Assembly (NCBI RefSeq): GCF_001997345.1
Contig: NZ_CP019606.1
Location: 1 to 64,000, forward strand
DNA: 64,000 nt
Source of the DNA: Tessaracoccus aquimaris
GTDB lineage: Bacteria; Actinomycetota; Actinomycetes; Propionibacteriales; Propionibacteriaceae
Direction: 5' to 3'
Made by a program: the position numbers and the translations under genes. This document shows, piece after piece, positions 55,659 to 64,000 of this stretch (within the stretch, counting starts at the first letter, position 1; the number at the start of each line of letters is the position of its first letter). Under the pieces are notes generated by a model. The model was not told the DNA's origin. It searched no databases and saw only the letters and a list, made by a program, of their open reading frames with translations.

Positions 55659-57990
55659 CCGTCGAAGGGACCACACGATTCATGAAGACCTGGCACGACA
55701 CCACGCTCGACGCGCCCAGCAGGGCGCGGGCACTGCTCGCCGAGCTGACGCTCGAGGAGAAGATCGCCCAGCTCGGGTCGTACTGGAACCGGCCGAAGAG
55801 TGAACCGGAGGCTGAGGACGGCGACCATCACGACGTCGCGCCGATGGAGCACGCCATGCGGCAGGCCGCCTGGGACGATGCGCACCGCAACGGCCTCGGG
55901 CACCTGACGCGGATCTTCGGCACCCAGCCGGTCACCGTCGAGGAGGGTCGCGCCGAGCTTCGCGCCAGGCAGGCCGACGTCACGTCCGCCTCCCGGCTCG
56001 GGATTCCTGCGCTCGCGCACGAGGAATGCCTGACCGGGTTCACCGCCATGGGCGCCACCGTCTATCCCGCCGCCATCGCGTGGGGCGCCACCTGGCGCCC
56101 CGAACTGGTGCGGGAGATGGCCGCGCGGATCGGTGCCGACCTGCACGCCCTCGGCATCCACCAGGGCCTCTCGCCGCTGCTTGACGTGGTGCGCGACTAT
56201 CGCTGGGGCCGCGTCGAGGAGACCTGCGGCGAGGATCCCTACCTTGTCGGGACGCTCGGCACCGCCTACGTGCAGGGCCTCCAGCAGGAGGGCGTGCACG
56301 CCACGTTGAAGCACTTCGTCGGCTACCCCGCCTCCCGCGCGGGACGCAACCACGCGCCCATCTCGATGGGCCGCCGCGAACTCGAGGACGTGATGCTCGC
56401 GCCCTTCGAGATGGCGGTGCGTGAGGGTGGCGTCAAGTCCGTGATGAACTCCTACTGCGACATCGACGGCGTCCCCGCGGGTGCGTCACGATGGCTGCTC
56501 ACGGAGGTGCTTCGCGAGCGCTGGGGCTTCGACGGCCCCGTCGTTTCGGACTACTGGTCCGTCAACTTCCTCACCTCGACGCACCGGATCGCCCCGGACG
56601 AGGCGACCGCCGCGGCCCGTTCCATCACCGCAGGCCTCGACATCGAACTCCCGGACACCGGTTCCTACGCCGCCGTCCCGGAGGCGATCGAGCGCGGCCT
56701 GATGACGGAGGCGGACCTGGACGTCGCGGTGCTGCGTGCCCTGACGCAGAAGGCCGAACTCGGCCTGCTCGACGAGCGACCCGAGATCGCAGGGGGCGAG
56801 CGGCCCGACGCCGACCTCGACTCGGCGGCCAACCGGACTCTCGCTCGCCGCGTCGCCGACGAGTCGATCGTGCTGCTGCGCAACGACGGCATCCTCCCGC
56901 TGAAGGCCGACCCGGGCCGGGTCGCGCTGATCGGCCCCGTCTGGACCGACGTCCGCTCGTTCCTCGGCTGCTACGCCTTCCCGAACCACGTCCTCTCCCG
57001 GTACCCCGGCGCGAAGACCGGCCTGCACATCCTCGGCATCGACGACGTGCTCCACGACCGCTTCGAGGGCGTCGAACCGATCGCGGGCTGTGACTTCATC
57101 GGCGGCAGCGATGAGGACCTGGAGGCGGCCGTCGCGGTCGCCGCGAAGTCGGACCTCGCCATCGTCACCGTCGGCGACATCGCGGGCCTCTTCGGGATCG
57201 GGACCTCCGGCGAGGGCTGCGACGTCGACCAGGTCGCGCTGCCCGGACGGCAGGGTGAACTGCTCGACCGGGTGCTCGCGACCGGCACCCCGACGGTGCT
57301 GGTGCTCGTCACCGGCCGCCCCTACGCGCTCGGCGACTACGCCGACCGGTGCGCCGCCATCGTCCAGGCCTTCATGCCGGGCGTGGAGGGCGCGGAGGCG
57401 ATCGTCGACGTGCTGACCGGCGACACGAACCCCTCGGGGCGGCTGCCCATCGCGATCCCAGCGCACCCGGGCGCGCAGCCCGGCACCTACCTGGCGCCGA
57501 CGCTTGCGTGGTTCTCCGACGGCATCTCCAACCTCGACCCACGCCCGCTGTACCCGTTCGGGGCGGGGAGTCCTACACGACGTTCGACCTGTCGGACGCG
57601 GCAGTCTCCGCCGAGCAGATCCCGGTCGACGGGACCCTGAAGTACAGCGTCACGGTGACCAACACCGGGCACCGCCCCGGCTCCGAGGTCGTCCAGTTGT
57701 ACCTGGAGGATCCGTGGGCCGAGGTCGTGCGGCCGTTGAAGCAGTTGATCGGTTACCTCAAGGTCGATCTGGCCGATGGCGAGTCGCGCCGCGTCACCTT
57801 CGAGGTGCACGCGGACCGGACCTCGTTCACCGGGACGGACCTGCAGCGCATCGTCGAACCTGGCGAGATCCTGCTGTCGGCCGGACGTTCGTCCGAGGAC
57901 CGGTTGCCGGGGCTGTCGGTCGAACTGGTCGGCGACCGCAGGGTCGTCGGCGAGGGAAGGGTGCTGCTCACCCCAGCGTCCGTCGTCTGA
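55655..57990 (+). pseudogene. Family 3 glycoside hydrolase with apparent single-base frameshift
   Basis: This is a cytoplasmic beta-glucosidase or beta-xylosidase without signal peptide. It has LKHFVGYPASRAGRNH, the nucleophile Asp in GPVVSDYWSVNFL, the GH3 C-terminal domain (SIVLLRNDGILPL) and a fibronectin-III-like end (SVTVTNTGHRPGSEVVQLYL). The frame is lost at the G-runs 57560-57568, within YPFG...SYTTF. One added base gives a complete 778-residue enzyme ending at 57990. It should cleave the oligosaccharide imported by the transporter. Confidence 0.88.
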
Positions 57991-58001
57991 GCTTGCGCGC
58001 C

Positions 58002-58032
58002 GGTCCCGCGACCTTGAGAGGGTTGCGGGGCC
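58002..58032. terminator. Terminator between the GH3 gene and DUF3151
   Basis: GGTCCCGCGACC and GGGTTGCGGGGCC form a long stem with G-U pairs around a 6-base loop, between two convergent stops. Confidence 0.55.
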
Positions 58033-58044
58033 GTGCCGCGCGGC

Positions 58045-58506
58045 TCAGGACTCGGCGTCGAGCGTCTCCTCGCCGTCGCCGGACAGGACCAGGTAGGCCT
58101 CCTCAGACGAGTCGCGCAGGAACTGGGCGCAGCGCTCCTGTTCCTCGGTCTCGCCGATCCGGCCCGCCGCGACGCTGAGCGCCCACAGCGCGCGCAGGAA
58201 GCCACGGTTGGGCTCGTGCTCCCACGGGACCTGGCCCGATCCCTTCCAGCCGTTGCGGCGCAGGGTGTCGAGGCCCCGGTGGTAGCCGGTGCGGGCGTAG
58301 GCGTAGGCGGCGATCGCGCTGCCGAGGTCCTCCTCGGCGAGGCAGGTCTCGGCGAGCAGCGCCCAGCACAGCGACGACTGGGGGTGGGCCGCAACGACCT
58401 CGAGGAAGTGCTCGCGGCCGCGCTCTGAGATGTCGGCCAACGCCGGATCCTCCGGCAGACGAACCACGACGTTGGAGGCCATCAGGTTGGGGTGCGTCTC
58501 GCTCAT
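58045..58506 (-). CDS. DUF3151 protein
   Basis: This 153-residue helical protein begins SETHPNLMASNVVVRLPEDP and contains SLCWALLAETCLAEEDLGSA and YARTGYHRGLDTLRRNGWKG, typical of actinobacterial DUF3151 proteins with tetratricopeptide-like helices. ATG 58506 follows TAGGCT (58514-58519) by 7 bases, so the mRNA is probably leaderless; an upstream in-frame ATG is possible. Function unknown; it commonly lies near purA, as here. Confidence 0.85.
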   Translation of the reverse strand: MSETHPNLMASNVVVRLPEDPALADISERGREHFLEVVAAHPQSSLCWALLAETCLAEEDLGSAIAAYAYARTGYHRGLDTLRRNGWKGSGQVPWEHEPNRGFLRALWALSVAAGRIGETEEQERCAQFLRDSSEEAYLVLSGDGEETLDAES

Positions 58507-58518
58507 GGGGGACAGCCT

Positions 58519-58559
58519 AACGCCGGGCGACGCGGACATGGTCCACGACGCCCGGCGTT
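58519..58559 (-). terminator. Terminator after dhaM
   Basis: AACGCCGGGCG at 58519-58529 pairs perfectly with CGCCCGGCGTT at 58549-58559. It follows the dhaM stop by 4 bases and touches the -10 box of the DUF3151 gene. Confidence 0.7.
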
Positions 58560-58563
58560 GGTG

Positions 58564-59277
58564 CTATTCGCCGAAGCCACCAACGATGAATGCCGCGAGG
58601 GCGTCCACCGCCTGCCTGGCTTCGGGTCCTGTTCCGATGAGGTGCAGCGTGTCGCCCTTGCGGGCGTTGAGCGTCGCCAGGCCGATGCTGCTGGTGGAAG
58701 ACACCGGCCCGATGACGCCGTTGCTGACCTGCACGTCGGCGTCGAACTTCCTCGCCTCCGCCACGAACAGCGCCGCTGGTCGGGCGTGCAGGCCTGTCTC
58801 GTTGACAAGCACCGCCTCGGCCGAGGCCTCGCCGTCCTGCGCGGAGACCTGTTGCGTGGCCGCCGGAGGCTGCTCGCCGACCGCTCCCAGTTTCGGGAGC
58901 AGGGCGTTGTTCGCCTCGCCCGCGACCTCGTCGATCGTGGCCCCGCCGACGGCGCGGATCACGCCTGCGACGAGCCCCTCGACGAATGGCGCGGGCAGGA
59001 TCCGGACGTCGGAGTCGGGCTGGCCGTACAACTCGATGCCGAGCTCGGCGCTCATCAGCGCCGAGCCGATGTCGACGAAGACGACGACGCCGTCTCCCTG
59101 GTCGACCTCGCCGATGGCCGCCATCACGGCGGTCGCGTCGGTGCCGAGGCCCCCGTCGATGGTGCCCGCCGCCACCCTGATGGGCGGCGGGTCGCCGTGG
59201 ACCATCTGGAGCGCCAACTCGACGGCCGCGTCCGCGAGGGGGCGGCTGTGCGAGACGGCGACGATTCCGACGGCCAT
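58564..59277 (-). CDS. dhaM: PTS-dependent dihydroxyacetone kinase, phosphotransferase subunit DhaM
   Basis: The 237-residue protein joins an EIIA-mannose-type domain (1-125, phospho-His in IVAVSHSRPLA) to an HPr domain (150-237, phospho-His in NETGLHARPAALF). It passes phosphate from the PTS to ADP bound in DhaL. E. coli DhaM also has an EI-like domain, which is absent here, so external EI must serve. ATG at 59277 follows the dhaL stop directly. Confidence 0.94.
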   Translation of the reverse strand: MAVGIVAVSHSRPLADAAVELALQMVHGDPPPIRVAAGTIDGGLGTDATAVMAAIGEVDQGDGVVVFVDIGSALMSAELGIELYGQPDSDVRILPAPFVEGLVAGVIRAVGGATIDEVAGEANNALLPKLGAVGEQPPAATQQVSAQDGEASAEAVLVNETGLHARPAALFVAEARKFDADVQVSNGVIGPVSSTSSIGLATLNARKGDTLHLIGTGPEARQAVDALAAFIVGGFGE

Positions 59278-59909
59278 CTACGTGCCGATCGCTTCAGCCA
59301 ACGCGTCGAACAGGTAGGTGGACGACGTGGCCCCTGGATCCATGTGGCCTGCGGAGCGCTCGCCCAGGTAGCTGGCCCTGCCCTTGCGGGCGACGAGCGG
59401 GGTCGTCGCGTCGCGCCCGGCGGCGGCGGCCTTGGCCGCGGACTCCGTAGCGGCGTGCACGTCGGCCCCGTCGGCCAGTGCCGCGTCGAAGGCCTCGATC
59501 GCGGGCGTCAGCGCGTCGACCATGGTCTTGTCGCCGAGCTCGGTCTTGCCCCGCGCGATCAGCCCCTCGAGGCCGGCGTGGAACGCCTTGGAGAACTCCT
59601 CACCGGAGAGCTCCGTCACCGCGCCGGTCGCCATCCCCATCTTCATCAGCAGCGTCCCGTACAGCGGGCCGCTGGTGCCCCCGACGGTGCTCACCAACGT
59701 CATGCCCGCCTTCTTCAGCAGGGCATCGACGGTGTTGGCCTCGTCGAGATGGGTGACGACCGCGGCGGTGCCGCGCGCCATGTTCGCCCCGTGGTCGGCG
59801 TCGCCGATCGCGGAGTCAAGGTCGGTCAGATATGCCTTGTTCTGCTCGACGATCTCAGCGAAGCGGCGGAGCCATGCGGCCAGTTGATCCAGGGTTACCT
59901 CAGTTGCAC

Positions 59910-59913
<4 letters not shown>
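59278..59913 (-). CDS. dhaL: Dihydroxyacetone kinase subunit DhaL
   Basis: The 211-residue nucleotide-binding subunit holds ADP permanently through magnesium bound by the Asp residues of DLDSAIGDADHGANMARG. GGTSGPLYGTLLMKMG and the C-terminal SYLGERSAGHMDPGA are family motifs. GTG 59913 overlaps the dhaK stop by 4 bases. Confidence 0.95.
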
Positions 59914-62570
<2,657 letters not shown>

Positions 62571-62573
62571 GCG

Positions 62574-62816
62574 ATGACCACCCGCAGGCTGGTCGTCACC
62601 CTCGTCACACTGTTGAGCCTGTTCATGGTCGCGACTGTCGTCGTCGCGATCTGGCAGGAGGACTTCAACTGGGGTTGGTGGTGGACGGTGCCCGTCGGCG
62701 GCGGGTTCCTGCTGCTGATCATCGGGTTCCGGGTGCTCGTGCAGCGCTCGCAGGAGGCCGCGGAGCGCGCCGACCTGTTGGCTGACGCTGGGGGCGACCC
62801 TGGCGTTGAGCAGTAA
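62574..62816 (+). CDS. Two-helix small membrane protein
   Basis: The 80-residue protein has two membrane helices (VVTLVTLLSLFMVATVVVAI and TVPVGGGFLLLIIGFRVLV) linked by a Trp-rich loop, and a charged C-terminal tail. It begins 3 bases after purA and is probably co-transcribed. No family is recognised. Confidence 0.65.
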   Translation: MTTRRLVVTLVTLLSLFMVATVVVAIWQEDFNWGWWWTVPVGGGFLLLIIGFRVLVQRSQEAAERADLLADAGGDPGVEQ

Positions 62817-62922
62817 CGCGAGGTCGATCGCCAGAAGTGCAGCGCACACCGCGTTTTCGGGCATCGAGATCGCAATGCTGCTCAACGGTTGGTCACCCCG
62901 GGAAACTGTCGGGGCCGGCCCG

Positions 62923-62928
62923 TAGCGT
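62923..62928 (+). promoter_or_regulatory. -10 box of the DinB gene (leaderless)
   Basis: TAGCGT lies 6 bases before the ATG at 62935, with no Shine-Dalgarno. The same box and distance recur before several genes in the window. Confidence 0.5.
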
Positions 62929-62934
62929 GGTGCC

Positions 62935-63492
62935 ATGACCGAACGCACCGATCTGATCGAGACCCTCGCCCGCCACCGCGGGTTCCTGCTGCAGACGGCC
63001 GAGGGGCTGTCCGAGGAGCAGGCCCGCACCGCGAGCACCGTCAGCGCGCTGACCATCGGCTCGCTCCTGAAGCACGTCGCCGACACCGAGGAACAGTGGA
63101 TGGGATTTGCCGTCCATGGCGCCCAGGCGTTCGAGGGCGGGGGAGTCTACGAGTCCGACGTCGACTGGGACGCCGTCGCGGCCGAGGGGGAGAGCAACGA
63201 CGGTGACTGGTCCGACAGCGAATGGGTCGACGACCGCTTCACGCTGAGCGACGCCGAGACCCTCGACGTGCTGCGGGCCCGGCTGCTGGAGGTCGCGGCC
63301 GCCACCGAGGCGATCCTCGCCGAGGCTGACCTCGACGTGTCGCACCCGCTGCCGTCGGCCCCGTGGTTCGAGCAGGGTGTTTCCTGGTCCGTGCGCCGCG
63401 TCGGGCTGCACCTGATCGCCGAGATCGCGCAGCACGCGGGCCACGCCGACATCATCCGCGAGGCGATCGACGGTCAGAAGACGATGGGCTGA
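62935..63492 (+). CDS. DinB-family (DUF664) protein
   Basis: The 185-residue four-helix-bundle protein has metal-ligand His residues in LLKHVADTEEQW and in HLIAEIAQHAGHADIIRE, the DinB/MDMPI pattern. Related proteins are mycothiol- or bacillithiol-dependent transferases; that link is attractive here because the organism encodes mycothiol enzymes, but the substrate is unknown. Its last 41 bases overlap the convergent gene. Confidence 0.87.
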   Translation: MTERTDLIETLARHRGFLLQTAEGLSEEQARTASTVSALTIGSLLKHVADTEEQWMGFAVHGAQAFEGGGVYESDVDWDAVAAEGESNDGDWSDSEWVDDRFTLSDAETLDVLRARLLEVAAATEAILAEADLDVSHPLPSAPWFEQGVSWSVRRVGLHLIAEIAQHAGHADIIREAIDGQKTMG

Positions 63493-63970
63493 CCCGCTCC
63501 CCGAACAGGTCGATCACGAGCCGCGGGGTTCGCCACGCGCCGACCTCGGTGAACCAGCGCGCCAACGGGTACGACAGCCTCACCACGTAGTAGTTGACGT
63601 ACTCGACCAGGCCGAACAGCCAGATCGCCACCACCAGGATCGCAACGCCAATCCGCGCGGGCCAGAAGGCGACGATGAGGATGAGGCCCGCGAGCAGGGC
63701 GATCGGGTCGAGGATCCGAAGCACCCGGTAGAGCGAGACGACGGGCTGGGGCGCAGGCCGTTCCAGGAGCCAGCCACGTGCCAGGAGCCAGTAGCAACCC
63801 GCCTGCAGGAGGATCAGCACGAGTGGGCCGAGCGCCGCCCAGAGCGCGATCTGCTCGGTGCCGATCAGCTTGGGTTGGACCGCGAACACCGCGCCGATCA
63901 CAAAGACGGCGGTGGCCGTCAACTCGCCGGTCCCGAGGTTGAGGTAGGTGCGACGCAGGCGTTCACGCAT
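63452..63970 (-). CDS. Multi-pass membrane protein, function unknown
   Basis: The 172-residue protein has four hydrophobic segments (TATAVFVIGAVFAV, WAALGPLVLILLQAGCYWLL, LDPIALLAGLILIVAFW, GVAILVVAIWLFGLVEYVNY). ATG 63970 is chosen because TAGGGT (63978-63983) lies 7 bases before it, giving a leaderless mRNA; a GTG 9 bases upstream overlaps that box. The remaining 30 bases of the window hold nothing else recognisable. Confidence 0.72.
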   Translation of the reverse strand: MRERLRRTYLNLGTGELTATAVFVIGAVFAVQPKLIGTEQIALWAALGPLVLILLQAGCYWLLARGWLLERPAPQPVVSLYRVLRILDPIALLAGLILIVAFWPARIGVAILVVAIWLFGLVEYVNYYVVRLSYPLARWFTEVGAWRTPRLVIDLFGERVSPSSSDRRSPRG

Positions 63971-64000
63971 GGTTGACACCCTAAAGGGAGGCGAGTGCGG

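Overview
The window is GC-rich chromosomal DNA from an actinobacterium. Mycothiol genes (mshD, mycothione reductase), a GlnR-type regulator, a 33-residue bS22 ribosomal protein, an Rv0525-0529-like cytochrome c maturation operon and many apparently leaderless promoters (TAnnnT six to eight bases before the start codon) all point that way. A Propionibacteriaceae-type genus such as Tessaracoccus is my guess from gene content. It is an inference and not a database result.

Layout. 0-5 kb: a truncated thiamin-type binding lipoprotein behind a TPP riboswitch, then disA, a HEAT-repeat protein, a MerR-HEAT fusion and radA. 5-12.3 kb: a VOC protein, sugar-phosphate isomerase-like protein, proline dehydrogenase-like protein, CPBP protease, asd, proC, bS22, a glutaredoxin-like protein and hemD. 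12.3-18.2 kb: a tightly overlapped operon of phosphatase, TlpA, CcdA, ResB, CcsB and a sigma-like/GerMN membrane protein. 18.2-22.1 kb: an SDR, mycothione reductase, a frameshifted NagZ and a small membrane protein. 22.2-30.9 kb (minus): pstSCAB with a PHO-box-like element, a MutT1-type hydrolase, ppk, mshD and glnR. 31-33.8 kb: a discoidin-like membrane protein, dtd, a 40-residue membrane peptide, a nitrobindin-like protein and YgfZ.

33.8-46 kb is the most interesting part. It holds a surface-phosphonate locus: PEP mutase with an N-terminal cytidylyltransferase-like domain, phosphonopyruvate decarboxylase, and a 915-residue three-domain protein joining a nucleotidyltransferase, an iron-type phosphonoacetaldehyde reductase and a LicD transferase. 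A gene joining a CDP-glycerol glycerophosphotransferase-like domain to a GT4 glycosyltransferase follows, then a membrane acyltransferase. Together these genes could make 2-hydroxyethylphosphonate, activate it with a nucleotide and transfer it to a glycan or teichoic-acid-like polymer. The TagF/GT4 gene is split by two different ISL3-family insertion sequences. Each has perfect 8-bp target duplications, and removing both restores one 868-codon frame.

46-64 kb: tpx, satD, a membrane protein, an HD hydrolase, a PadR regulator with palindromic operators, typA, a LacI-regulated sugar ABC transporter with a GH3 glycosidase, DUF3151, dhaKLM, purA, a DinB protein and small membrane proteins. Four otherwise intact genes (nagZ, padR, typA, GH3) each lack one base in a short G/C run. 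That pattern suggests residual sequencing error more than four real pseudogenes.
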